DNA from: Trifolium pratense
Taxonomy: Eukaryota > Streptophyta > Magnoliopsida > Fabales > Fabaceae
Direction of reading: 5' to 3'
NCBI RefSeq assembly: GCF_020283565.1
Contig: NC_060065.1
Coordinates: forward strand, 23,672,409-23,736,408
Length of the DNA stretch: 64,000 nucleotides
Both the position numbers and the translations under genes were made by a program. The notes under the pieces are model-generated. The model ran no database searches and was not told the origin of the DNA. It saw only the letters and a program-made list of their open reading frames with translations. This document shows positions 1-11,092 of this stretch, piece after piece (within the stretch, counting starts at the first letter, position 1; each line of letters starts with the position of its first letter).

Positions 1-3000
1 CGTTTCTTGCAGTTATACATTTATGATACTGAACATGAGCTTCAAAATAGGATGATGGAAAATCCTCAACTAAATCAAGTTGTAGTGTATAGGTTGCAAC
101 AAATACTCCATCAATGTAATCCTTTTGTGATTAAGTTAAGGCAACTTGCACTACAACCAAATGTTCAGCAATGTAGGTTTATTATAAAGGAACGCCCAAT
201 AAATGAACCACAATATAATCTACCATCTGCTTCTCAAGTCTCAACAATTGTTGTCGGATGTGACGAGGACACAATCGAACGTGGAAGAGATATAAATGTT
301 GTAGCTTACGATGGAAGTCTAACCAATGTTCAAGAAACTAAGGGGTTTTATGATCCTCTACAATATCCTATATTGTACCCTTTTGGCACGTATGGTTGGG
401 ACCTCAACACAAAAAACAATATTGGAGGAAGTCTTACATGTCGTGCATACTACAGCTACATGCTTCAGGTACACATTAAAATTACTAACAATAATAAATT
501 GTAAAAATATTGGCGTCTAAATAATTTCTAAATAGTTACTTCATTTAATGTAGATTCGTCACAATGATCGATCTGTTTTTTTAAAATCGGGTCGACTTTT
601 ACAACAATACGTCGTAGATAATTATGTCAAAATTGAGATGGGAATTTTAAGGTGGGTTCGACAACATCAAGCTAATATTCGATCTGAAGTATATCAGGGG
701 TTGCAAGATGCATTACACGATGGAGAAAATAATGGAGGTATAAAATATACATTTTTTTGTTTAATATTATGTAGAGGGGGTGTAAGTTTCGTCATATAAC
801 TATTCACATATTTAATTTTTTGTTGTAGATAATGTCGGACAAAGGACAATACTGCCATCGTCTTTTATAGGTAGTAAACGAGACATGGCACAAAGATATC
901 AAGATGGTATGGCTATCGTGTTGAAGGATGGCAAACCAGATATTTTCCTTACAATGACATGCAATCCTTGGTCTGAAATTACTTCTGAACTTGGCCCACA
1001 TCAAACTCCGCAAGATCGTCCTGACTTGCTAACAAGGATTTTCCGATCCAAATTTGAGCAACTTAAGGAGGATGTCATTAAAAAAGGAGTTTTGGGAAAG
1101 GTTAAAAGTTATATGTACGTAACCGAATTTCAGAAAAGAGGACTACCACATGTGCATATGCTTTTGATCTTAGATAATGATGACAAGTTACGTGAACCAG
1201 AAGATTATGATCGAGTGGTAAGAGCAGAAATACCAAAAGTTGAATGTGAACCACAATTACATGCGGCAGTGCTAAAACACATGATCCATGGGCCATGCGG
1301 CATACTCAATGATAATTCACCATGTATTAAAGACGGTCAATGTAGAAAAAGATACCCAAAAAACTTCGTACAAGATACACGTCAAGGAAATGACTCATAT
1401 CCTGAATACAGAAGACGATTTGGTGAACCAGTTTACTTAAATAGAAATAAGTCTATTGATAACATATGGGTTGTTCCTTATAATCCATGGTTGTTGTTAA
1501 AGTACGACTGTCACATAAATGTTGAAGTTTGCAGCAGCATCAAGAGCATTAAGTATTTGTATAAATATGTTTACAAAGGTCCAGATCGTGTTGCGATGGA
1601 AGTTCACAGAGGTCAAAATATCGATGAGGTTCAGCAATATGTTGATGCAAGGTGGATCTGTGCTCCAGAGGCGTTGTGGAAAATTTTTAAATTCACCATG
1701 TACAAATTATACCCATCTGTTGAAAGACTACAAATTCACTTGCCAAATCATCATCAAGTGCAGTATTATAATCATCAAAGAATCGTTGATGTACTTAATG
1801 ATAACCGCAACTCAATAACCATGCTAACGGAATTCTTTGCACTAAACCAAGTGGATCCACATGCTAGAAATTTTTTGTACAGAGAGATTCCAGAGCATTA
1901 TTGTTGGCTAAAAGGGGTAAAGAAATGGCGGCGAAGACAAAATCCACGAAAAGCTATTGGTCGCATCTATACAGTATCCCCTTCAGAAGGAGAAAAATTC
2001 TACTTACGTGTATTGTTGTCTCATTTAAGAGGACCAACAAGTTGGGAATGCCTTCTTACATATAATGGTACAACGTTTCACACATTCAAACAGGCAGCGG
2101 AGCGTCGGGGCTATTTGGAGTGCGATAATAGTATTCGAGATTGCTTGGTGACTGCATCCAATATACAATTGCCATATGCTCTACGAAGGTTGTTTGTTAC
2201 TGTATTAATTTTTTGTGAACCAACTGATGTTAGAGGTCTGTTTAATGAATTTTACCCCCATATGGTGGAAGATTATCAAACCAGAACAATTTTGGTGGGT
2301 GATAACTTAACTAATATATTACTGAGAGAATTGAAGGAACAACTACTACTCCATGGAAAATTCATCGAAAACTACGATCTTCCTGCGGTAACTTTTGGCA
2401 CAACTAAAAATGATGGATTACCAACCACAATCCTGGAAGAATTGTTAGTCCAAATTCCAAATGAAGACATTCAATCTGTTGAAAAGTTAAATAATGATCA
2501 GATGATTGCTTTCAATACTATTATGAATGTCATCAATCAATACTATTGAGAAGTAGAGGTGAAATTGTCCTAGCAGCGGCTTCGTCTGGTATAGCTGCTA
2601 CATTATTACCTGGTGCAAGAACTGCACACTCTAGATTTGGAATACCTTTTGATATTGAGCCACGATCCTTTTGTAAAATAGGAAAGAACAACAACCTTGC
2701 AAAACTCATAAGAAGAGCAACTGCAATCATTTGGGATGAGGCACCCATGATAAACAGATATTGTTTAGAAGCCTTAGACAGATCTTTACAAGATGTTATG
2801 AGTTGTAATGCTCCATTTGGTGGAAAGTTAATGATCATGGGAGGAGATTTTCGCCAAGTGCTTCCTGTTATTGCAAAGGGAAACAAGGCACAAATGATTT
2901 CCGCAAGTATTGTTAGGTCTCATTTATGGTCAAGTACAAAGATCCTACATCTGCGCCAAAATATGCGATCAATACATGATCATGAATTCGCGGAATTTCT

Positions 3001-3764
3001 TATGCGGATTGGAGATGGAAATGAACCTACCATGGGAGAGTGAAAATTCAATTCAAAATCTTATAGAACATACATTTCCCCAATTACAAAATCATGCATG
3101 GGATGCATCATATATGGTAGAAAGAGCCATCATTACTCCAAAAAATTATGACGTTCAAAAATTGAATGACATAATTATTGACCAGTTCCCTGGAGATGAA
3201 CATAATTTGATGTCATTTGACGAGGTTGAGGGTGATACACATAATCTATACCAGCAGGAATACTTAAACACAATTGCTATTGGAAGTTTACCACCGCACA
3301 TATTAAAAATTAAAAAGGGAGCTCCGTTGATGTTGTTGCGAAACATAGACCCCAAATATGGACTTTGCAATGGGACAAGGTTGCTATGTCGTGGTTTATA
3401 TATGAATTTTTGGGATGTCTAAATACTTACAGGGCACAATGCTGGAAAAAGAGCTTTTTTGCCCAGAGTTAAGCTTCAAACCACAGAAGGTGCAGGACTT
3501 CCTTTTGTGCTAACTAGAAAGCAGTTTCCCGTCAAACTAAGTTTTGCAATCACTATAAATAAATCACAAGGACAAAAAATTCCAAATGTTGGAATCTATC
3601 TTCCAAGACATGTTATTAGTCATGGTCAATTGTATGTCGCATTATCAAGAGGTGTCTCTCGAGCTGCGACAAGAGTGTTGATTAAAGAAGGAAAGCTAGA
3701 AGGTGAAGATGGGGAATTTACCAAAAATGTGGTTTTTAGGGATATATTGTTGTCACAATCATAG
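1..3764 (+). pseudogene. RepHel pseudogene: Helitron replication initiator plus PIF1-type helicase
   Basis: It would encode the single protein that nicks, unwinds and transfers Helitron DNA in the nucleus. Three exons are readable: up to 468, 554-737 and 829 onward, with GT/AG borders and matching phase. The Rep part has TMTCNPW and the HUH motif H-V-H at 1149-1157. The catalytic tyrosine block, with Tyr codons at 1554, 1560 and 1566, precedes the conserved KG. The helicase part has Walker B (IIWDEAPM), GGDFRQVLP, LRQNMR, INKSQGQ and YVALSRG. Lesions: the segment that should hold Walker A is missing at about 2541-2550 and the frame changes there; there is another frame change near 3040; and TAA replaces a sense codon at 3420-3422. 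One Ser of the usual CNPSWSE motif is also absent. Confidence 0.93.
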
Positions 3765-3895
3765 GTATTTGACTTTTGCAATCAATGAGTTACTCCCACA
3801 TTTATTACCATTACAATTAAAAATTACTGGTGTGATTACAACATATTTAATTATCAAATAACTAAGTTTTTATGGTTTCCTTTTTTCTTATACAG

Positions 3896-4835
3896 TCAAA
3901 CTACCATACACTGAGATATTCCAGTTATGTGAAGAGATGAAAAGGAAACGCTTTGACATGTACTTTGACACTCAAGTAAGATATACTTAAACTTTTTTAT
4001 TTCATTTATTAGTATAGATAGAAGATATAGATATTGTTATCAATAACATGTTTCAAAAAAATTAGGAGGGAGAATTCGAAAAAAAATGGAACATATGGAA
4101 GGATGAGCAATCCATTTCTTCGATAAAAAAAATTGACAACAAGCTAATTATAAAGTCAAAAATATGAACTAAATATCACAATATTATTATCATCATTTTC
4201 CTACTAACCCATTTTTTTAATAACAGGTTCATCGTCTAAAATTGTACTCTCTTGGATGGGGATCGACAATAATAACAGATAAAACACAACTTTGGAATAT
4301 CATAAGAAAAGTACTAATAGCTCAAAAGACAAGCAGGTATTTCATTCAATCAATGTCATCTACGAATAACATTGTTTTCCAATTAATTAAATTTGATATA
4401 TGCTCATTTGGCTGTATTACAGAAATCTCCATTCTCCGATAAATCCGGATAGCCGCCATGATGCTACAACTAAATTAAAAAAAGAAATAACTATTTATCA
4501 GGTTTTTTAAATCAGCTTTTAATATTGTTCTTTTCACGCATATACTGCCTCACGTTTAATTATAACATTCTGCAATATAAAATGTAGTTTGTCAAAAGTC
4601 AAAAATTCATTGATAAAGGGATATATGAAGAATTGACAAGAATTTTTATAAGGTATTCAATTATATTCACCCCATATTAACATGCCAATATGATGTGCTA
4701 ATTATAGTTCATTCTTCTTAAATTAACTTTGTCTTATTCATAACGACTAATAAAAATATATATATATGCAGGGAAATGAAAAACAAAAATGGTTCAAATT
4801 TCATGTTTGACCTTCCTGTTAAGCAGCATCGTTGA
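3896..4835 (+). pseudogene. Captured host-gene fragment with introns inside the Helitron
   Basis: Six short open segments have consistent splice phases: 3896-3975, 4066 to about 4145, 4227-4336, 4423 to about 4501, 4588-4652 and 4772-4835 (ending TGA). Acceptors are AG, and donors are GT for four of the five junctions. The second donor reads AAG|CTAATT, which looks like a GT-to-CT mutation of GTAATT. Codons split across introns join correctly, for example ATA-AG|G-GAA. The peptide is Lys-rich and includes CEEMKRKRFDMYFDTQ, RLKLYSLGWGS and a C-terminal FDLPVKQHR. I do not recognise the family. It is not a known Helitron protein, so Helitron capture of the 3' part of a host gene is the best reading. 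The stop codon and phase continuity argue against chance ORFs. Confidence 0.72.
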
Positions 4836-5227
4836 TGGTCGCATTGCTTTCTATGGATGTATATCTCTACCAGTTATAATCTTATCATGATTGAAGTGTT
4901 GGTAGTTTTGGTGTAGAATTTTCATTTTCTATTTAAGAGTTTTTATTCGTTGACAGTTCATCATCATGTATTCTTTAATTATCTTCCTCTACTACATATC
5001 TATTTGAGATTTTTTTAAGTGTATTTTTCTAATCAAATTACACATGTTAACTTATTAAATAATTGGTAACAATATGTTGATTTACCTACTGTCCAACACA
5101 TGTAAATTACAATTTTTATTTTGAAGGAAACTAAAAATATACAAATTAGTTTAAATGAAAATCAAATTTATAATTAACCACTGTTTACTATTTATATACG
5201 TTAGCAAAATAGAAATTGTGGATCACA
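4836..5227 (+). other. Helitron 3' non-coding region
   Basis: AT-rich DNA between the captured gene's stop codon and the terminal hairpin. It may include that gene's 3' UTR. I see no ORF, RNA gene or repeat in it. Confidence 0.6.
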
Positions 5228-5262
5228 CAAACGGGCACGGAACGTGCCCGTTTGGCCACTAG
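5228..5262 (+). other. Helitron 3' terminus: hairpin plus CTAG
   Basis: A perfect 12-bp stem (5228-5239 with 5243-5254) has a GAA loop and is followed by GCCA and the terminal CTAG (5259-5262). The host T is at 5263. A GC-rich hairpin a few bases before CTRR is the transposition terminator of Helitrons. The same boundary is confirmed by the uninterrupted LTR copy at 46631/46632. Confidence 0.95.
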
Positions 5263-5927
5263 TATCAATTATTATTATGAGTAACTAATCTCATCATATT
5301 AGAAATTATAGATGATTCTCTTTGAAATTATCTGAGCCATGTAACTACGTGTTCTAGTTTATTCAATGAAAACTTATAATTATTCGGTTAATCTTGTGTT
5401 TATTGCTTTTCGTTAATTGATCACTTTCGAATTGATTTTAAGTTATCAATCACTATTGACCCTAGGGTTTATACTGGAACTAGATTAATTTTTTGTCAAT
5501 CGTAATTGCTTTAGGAATAAAGAATTAGTTGGTATGATTAAGAATTTAACGTCCATTCATGCTTTTGATAATATTAGTTTCACATAAGGAATTAGGGTGC
5601 TATATTAGATAAACGAGATCGATGAGCCAAGGAATTGGACTCGGTGTATTTTGTTAAATTATCGTAAGAGGAGTGCTAGCAACACACTCTTTAAGAATTA
5701 TAAGAATTTTATTGTTGAGGGCTAGAACGTAGAGTACCAGATTGGGACAAGGGATGATTCAAAATAATTTCTAATCGTCTTTCTCTCATAAAAGTTCACG
5801 TTTCAACTTTCCTGCAATTTTAATTATTGTCACTGTTACTACAAATCAATCTGAAAACCCCCCTTTGCAATTTATTTATTAATCCTAAATTCATTGAATT
5901 GTTTTGTCGAGATTGAAACAATCCCTG
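5263..5927 (+). repeat. Element D: remaining part of 5' LTR
   Basis: It aligns to 46632-47297 (second part of D's 3' LTR) with about 11-12 differences and one 1-bp indel, counted by eye (about 1.7%). The alignment stops at ATCCCTG. The last 67 bp of the LTR and the primer binding site are missing here, so a deletion removed the LTR/internal junction. The first 453 bp should lie left of the Helitron, outside the window. Confidence 0.9.
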
Positions 5928-6073
5928 TTGATTAATTTTGACTAAACAATTTATTGTATATAGGATTTTTTTTTCTGTTATTTTTATTTTATTTTGTATA
6001 TAAAAAATCTTTTCCACTTCATGTTTATTTCATTGTGCTTTGCTACTGAAAAGTTTCCTTGAGTTTTGTAGTA

Positions 6074-6571
6074 ATGACAAGAATATGGTATGAGAATATA
6101 TTGATCGATAGTGAAGAAATAGGCATTCTTCGTTATCAATTATTGAGATCAAGACTTGAGGAAAAATACAGGGAGATAGATATGAAGAAGCTAAAGGAGA
6201 GGTGTGTTTATTGTGATCAAAATCATGATTGCGAATATAATAAAAAACCCTGTAGTAAAGATGAAGAGCCACAAGTGATCATGATTAATTACAATTCACA
6301 ACTCGAAAGTATTCTGGATGAATTCTGGAGGTGCAATCAAGTTCCCTTTGATAGATTTGAAGTGCAATGTGATAATCTCATGGAGAAAGCAAATGAGTGT
6401 GAGAAGAAGTTGGTTGAGATAGAGATGAAACATCATGCTATTGTGGTAGAAGAAGAAAATTCAAAAAACAAAAATAATGGCATGAAAGAGAACTCAAGAG
6501 TGAAAAATGTTGATCTCTATGCGACATGTGAGTCTCTACCAATGCAAAGTAAAAAGGAATGTCACTTTTAA
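6074..6571 (+). CDS. Unrecognised 165-aa ORF of element D
   Basis: This is the only sizeable ORF of element D. I chose the ATG at 6074 rather than the upstream TTG at 6059. The protein is very charged and probably helical. It contains a Cys/His cluster (CVYCDQNHDCEYNKKPC, about residues 44-60) and a Lys/Glu-rich second half with heptad-like spacing. I recognise no family. It could be a degenerate Gag-like or regulatory protein of the element, or an open frame without function. The neighbouring conserved gypsy block at 6747 lies 3' of it, where the end of pol would be expected in an autonomous relative. Confidence 0.4.
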   Translation: MTRIWYENILIDSEEIGILRYQLLRSRLEEKYREIDMKKLKERCVYCDQNHDCEYNKKPCSKDEEPQVIMINYNSQLESILDEFWRCNQVPFDRFEVQCDNLMEKANECEKKLVEIEMKHHAIVVEEENSKNKNNGMKENSRVKNVDLYATCESLPMQSKKECHF

Positions 6572-6746
6572 AAGGAGCATTATTCTTCTCTAAAGTGGAA
6601 GAGCACATATTACCAAGGCTTGAATGTTAGAGGATGGGAGCACTTGACTCTTTATGTCAACTTCATGGAATTCCTACCAAACAAGAGGAAGAAGAAGGAT
6701 GATGTGTTCTTTTTGTCATATATGCCACCCTAACGATTGGTGATGC

Positions 6747-6794
6747 GTCAAGCTAATGACTGTAAAGAAGCGCTTAATGGGAGGCAACCCATCA
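6747..6794 (+). other. Conserved gypsy non-coding block
   Basis: It contains GTCAAGCTAATGAC, AAGAAGCGCTT and GGGAGGCAACCCA. The same block occurs on the minus strand in element C at 38058-38104, between protease and second ORF. I know it as a recurrent sequence between pol and the 3' ORF in Athila/Tat-type elements. Its role is unknown. Confidence 0.75.
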
Positions 6795-7467
6795 GATATG
6801 TTTTTATCTTTTTCGATCTTTAATTTTTCAAAAAAAAAAAGAGTCAGTCATGAATGTCGTCTAGTGACAATCCCCTATGTTTCATCCATATGTTACTTTG
6901 TTTATCATCAAGTTGAATGTTTTTATGTCTTTTCAGAATTGTCAGTGTGTTAATACCTGAATTTGCATGATGAAAATCTCTTAGGCTTGCACACAAAAGA
7001 ATAACTGACGTGTGACTGCTCATGAAAGCGCGATGGTTCAAGAGACAAAGAGACGAATAGGAAAGATGGAGTTTTGCACGATGTACTAGTTTGACTTTCA
7101 GATACCTCAGCTGGTGAGCATGTTGAGCCAAATAAATTCCATGGTATACCCTTTTCTTTCACATCTTATGAGTGTATCCATGCTTTGTATATTTTCTAGA
7201 ACTTGCGACTATTCTCTACTGTTGATTGGTTTTGCATTTACACACATGGAGGCACATTTGTTTGGTACTCTGAGCCTTTTCAAGCTACCCTGTTTATTAT
7301 TTATCCGTTGCTAAACCAATTTGAGCCTAAAAAAAAAATAAAACATATTCCCCTTTTCTTTCGGTGACATACCAAATTATAAGCCTTTTAGACCTGAAAT
7401 TTTTTATCTGTTTGTCCTCCTTGGAGTTAGGTAGAAGCTTTAAATTTTCTTGTCATGGCAACATTTT

Positions 7468-7531
7468 AAGTTTGGGGTTGCTTTTGGAATTAGCAACATC
7501 TTAAGTTTGGGGTAGGGGTACTAGAGAACTT
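7468..7531 (+). other. Duplicate polypurine-tract-like block (D)
   Basis: Two AAGTTTGGGGT units flank GGAATTAGCAACA and are followed by GGGTACTAGAGAACT. The same arrangement is present in element C on the minus strand (about 35181-35237). The units match the true polypurine tract at 7905-7917, so they look like extra PPT copies kept upstream of the 3' LTR. Confidence 0.7.
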
Positions 7532-7904
7532 AAAAAAAATAAAAAAAATGATAATAATAACAAGAGACTCACAAAAATAATTGAGTTTTCTTCAAAAAAA
7601 TAAAGAGTCATTAATCATGAAAAATAGTGGCATCTTCAAAAAATAAAAATAGAAATAAAAATTGAAAGATAAGTTCTCTAGGTACCTTATTAACAATGAA
7701 TTGAGCTCTGAATTGAGTGAATTAGTGAGTGAGAGATAAGGTTGAACTTTGTACATTGAGCAGGATCACTGAAGTTAACACCGGTGGTTCTATTGCCGGA
7801 TGAAGAGAAAAAAGTTTGTGAGATTTTTATCATTCAAATTAATTTATTAATTCACTGACAATTTTGTTTTGACAGGCATGTCACTTGAGGACAAGTAACA
7901 GTTC

Positions 7905-7917
7905 AAGTTTGGGGTTG
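7905..7917 (+). other. Polypurine tract of element D
   Basis: AAGTTTGGGGTTG directly abuts the LTR start TGATGACAG at 7918. It would prime plus-strand DNA synthesis. Element C has the same PPT abutting its LTR. Confidence 0.85.
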
Positions 7918-8147
7918 TGATGACAGTGAGTCATTTGTTAATTTTTATTGCAATTTTATAGTAGTTTTATAAGTTTTTAGAGTATTGCATGGTCAAAGAG
8001 AAGAATTTACTTGAAGAAATTGATATAGCAAGAAATTTGAAGACAAAAGCCACAAGAAGAAAAGACTTAGAAAAAAATAAAAGCCCAAAGTTTTGAAGAA
8101 GAAATATGACTAAACCTTCTGTTTTTCTCGCGTCCTTGGGACATTGT
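7918..8147 (+). repeat. Element D: 3' LTR, first part
   Basis: It starts TGATGACAG right after the PPT. At 8147 it is interrupted by SIRE-A, with ATTGT duplicated at 8143-8147 and 46404-46408, and it resumes at 46409. Confidence 0.85.
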
Positions 8148-10703
8148 TGTTGAGGCAAAATCCATTTTAGTGTTTTAATGACAACAAACCTTATGGAATA
8201 AATGTTAAGTTTTATGAATGGTGATCTACTGATGTTTGCACTTGAGTTTTTGTTGAAAGATAGGTAATGACAAAAGTGGACAAGCTAGAAGCCACTCACA
8301 TCAACAAGTGCATTTTATATACTCAAACAATGAAAGAATCGGAGTAGCATCAGATGATCATAACAATAGCATCACAAGCTTCATAAAGATTTTTAAAGGA
8401 TGTTGTTTGAATCATAAGAGGTTTCATTTGAAGATTCAAACAAGAAAGCATGTTTCATGGTTAATAGTCTTCCTCATCACCATAAGGTTCACAATGAGTA
8501 TTAAAGATTCAAGGAAGAATATGAAGATCATAGTTGATGGAAATACTTGCATCACGAGCTACAGAAGAACATATTTGATGTTATCATGTCAAAGCTCACA
8601 TTGAGTTTTGTTACATGCTTTGAGGATTTACTACTACAATTAACATCAATGGAAATGATGCATATGTTGAAGATCTTCAAAACCTACTCAAAGTTTCATC
8701 TTAGCTTCTCAAGATAAGAATGATCTAAGAATGATTTTCCATGGATTTACAAAGGAGCTTATGCACCACAAGGTATCAAAGTTTTAATCATTGTCTAAAG
8801 CTAGAAAATGATAAATCCTCATGATGAGTACTCCCACGCCTCCACTAAAAGCATCTCAAAGTACTCAATGAACAAGCAACAATGTGTGCAAAACATCAAG
8901 AGGAATTGTGGAAAGTTTTGCAGCAACATGAAGATCCCTCTTTAAGAAAATCTTAAGATACTGTTTCAAGAATGATCTGAGAACATTCTTAACAGACAGA
9001 CTGCACTTTTGAATATAAGCACATTTTGGATTAAGTGCTTTCTGATTTTATAAGTCAACTTTGGACAAAACAAATAAGCACTTTACAAAGGAAATATGGA
9101 TCAAATCTCTACAGAAGATAATATCTTTTTGGATCAACACTTTTGATGGAAAATGAGCATATACCTTTCCTAGTCATAATTCATGCAATGAATTATATCT
9201 TTTATGATCTTTTATGGTATTGATCATCCATTGGAAATACCTGATCATATATCATAGGCCAATCAGATTGCAACAACACATTATGAACTATGAGTTGTGA
9301 TGTACTTGCAAAATGACTATGTTGGAACATTCTTCAATGGTGTTGTCATACAAGTACATTTTTGTCTCACATGCCTTTGTACTAATCCAGCTGGTTTATT
9401 CCCAAGCTAAGGCTATCTCTGAGTTGTCCTTGAGCCTACTGAACAGCTGCATATCACAAAGGAAATAGAGATGAAGCTTCATCACACTTGCTGATGCAGT
9501 CAAGACTGGTTCAAGACTGATTCAAGACTGATTCAAGAACGTTCCTGCACACAGTTTTGCAAAACCATCTCCAACTGTCATGAGTCCTTTTACTGAGGTT
9601 CCAAACGGCTATATCTGACCTCTGACATTGGAAGGATGCAGGAAACAACTCATTTGTACTTGCTTACAGCTCACGCATATTTGGCTCTTGTGGATCAAAG
9701 CAAAATGAAGTTCAAGACTGTTCCAAGACTGAACAGAGAACCTGTCAAATATGCAGAAGTTGTCTGCTGCTTGTGGAGCATTGAGTAACAGCTCTTTTTT
9801 GCCCTCTAACTGATATACTTGAAGGCCAAGCTTCAACCTCAAGCAAGCATCTATAAAAGGCAAGCAAATCCAAGAGAAAGAGCAAGAGTTCAAGCTACAA
9901 ATCATAAATTACTTGTTTTTGTCTACAAGTCCTAAAGCTCTTCTTTCACCACTCAAACTCAGGCTCTTCATTCACATCATACTTCTGAGTTTATTGAGTG
10001 TTTCTATTTGCTTCTCAAACAACCTTTGAGTTTCTACAAGCAAATTTCTCAAGAGACCACTTTTCAACATAACCCACTTTTAAGTGGTTATATCTTTGTC
10101 TCTCAATTTTACCACTCACACTCCAGCTCTCTATCAACCTATTGGATCACAATATTACTGAGTGTATTGAGTGTATTTTGTATAAGCTTCTCAAACTAGT
10201 TTTGAGTTTGTGTATAAGCTTAGATCCAGAACAACTTCCTTTGTAAAAGAAGATGGCTCAAGTCAATACGTAACTATTGATTGAGTGACACCTCTGTAAG
10301 GCTGAGGTAGATCAAGCTTGTAGGGCTTAGAAGTTTTTTGATCTTGGTTCAGATCAAAGAAGATTTGTATTTGAGATCGGTAGTATCCAAAGATCATAGT
10401 GAAAACTCACAGGCGTGGGGACTGGACTAGCCCAACATTTGGGTGAACCAGTATAACTTTTGTGTGTGAATCTCTCTTACCTTTAACTCTTTATTTACTG
10501 TAAACACACATCACACACACCACTTGATTTACATTTAATTTGAACTCTCACACAGTGAAGAACATTCTCAGAACAATTTGTTTTATCATTCACTAACATT
10601 TATCCAAGTATACACTTGAGATCAATTTTGTAGAGTGCAGGATTAATTTTAAAAGGGTCACAATTCAAACCCCCCCTTTCTTGTGACTATTTCTTCCACT
10701 TCA
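8148..10703 (+). repeat. SIRE-A 5' LTR (2556 bp)
   Basis: It starts TGTTGAGG and ends TTCCACTTCA. A TATA box (TATAAAAG) lies at 9852-9859. The palindrome AGAA-YR-TTCT occurs at 8980-8989 and 10559-10568, with one-base variants at 9324-9333 and 9536-9545. The small ORFs in it (8308-8604, 9609-9905 minus, 10008-10199) recur unchanged in the other LTR only because the LTRs are duplicates. I do not regard them as genes. Confidence 0.93.
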
Positions 10704-11092
10704 ATTAGCATCAGAGCTCTGGCTCTAAGGTTTAAACACTTAACAGTGTTAGAGGAAAAGATTCAGGAAGAAGTGATGTCAAAACCTGCAAATCAAAGTG
10801 CATGTCGTAAGTGCAAAAAGAAGGGACATTCCAAAACGAAATGTTCTCAAAACAAGAAAATGCAAAGAGAGCTCGCTTCCAAGAAGAAATTCATGATGAC
10901 AACAAAAGGTGACTTTGATGATTCAAAAATAGAAGAAAAAGGCAACACATGCTTAATGGTAAATAATGAGGTAACAGATTCTAAACCTTGTTCTTTATGT
11001 ATTAAAAGGGAAGTTGAATTTAATAGTCTTCTAAATAACTCAAACTCTCTATCTCAAAAGTGTACTTTACTAGAAAATCAACTATTTGAGAT
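10704..11092 (+). pseudogene. SIRE-A Gag, first fragment with CCHC zinc knuckle
   Basis: The primer site next to the LTR is imperfect (AGCATCAGAGC against the consensus TGGTATCAGAGC). The frame then gives a Gag C-terminal piece with a CCHC knuckle (CRKCKKKGHSKTKC), a basic stretch, and a second Cys pair (CSLCIKRE) leading into a coiled coil. The N-terminal Gag domain is missing, so a deletion lies just after the primer site. B-outer interrupts the frame at 11092 and the coiled coil resumes at 30036 in the same reading frame. Gag would package the element's RNA. Confidence 0.75.

Larger units (their letters stand above)
1..5262 (+). mobile_element. Helitron (rolling-circle transposon), left end outside window
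   Basis: The element carries a Rep-helicase (RepHel) pseudogene, then a spliced captured gene fragment, then a 3' terminal hairpin followed by CTAG. The right boundary is exact. DNA from 5263 onward matches 46632 onward, where the related D LTR is uninterrupted, and the junction falls between A46631 and T46632. Helitrons insert between A and T, so this second LTR is an internal empty site. The 5' TC end is not in the window. The host sequence to its left is predicted to be the first 453 bp of the D LTR. The copy is dead because its helicase is broken. Confidence 0.95.
5928..7917 (+). mobile_element. Element D internal region (non-autonomous Ty3/gypsy-like)
   Basis: A 2-kb internal region lies between the truncated 5' LTR and a polypurine tract at 7905-7917. 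It has no gag, protease, reverse transcriptase or integrase. It shares two non-coding blocks with gypsy element C: the GTCAAGC...GGGAGGCAACCCA block (6747-6794) and the AAGTTTGGGGT block (7468-7531). This places D in the Athila/Tat-like group. It holds one unrecognised ORF and otherwise AT-rich filler. The element cannot move by itself. Confidence 0.8.

Noticed and set aside
8308..8604. 98-aa ORF in the SIRE-A LTR (also 44009-44305)
   Set aside because: Duplicated with the LTR, upstream of the TATA box, no recognisable content.
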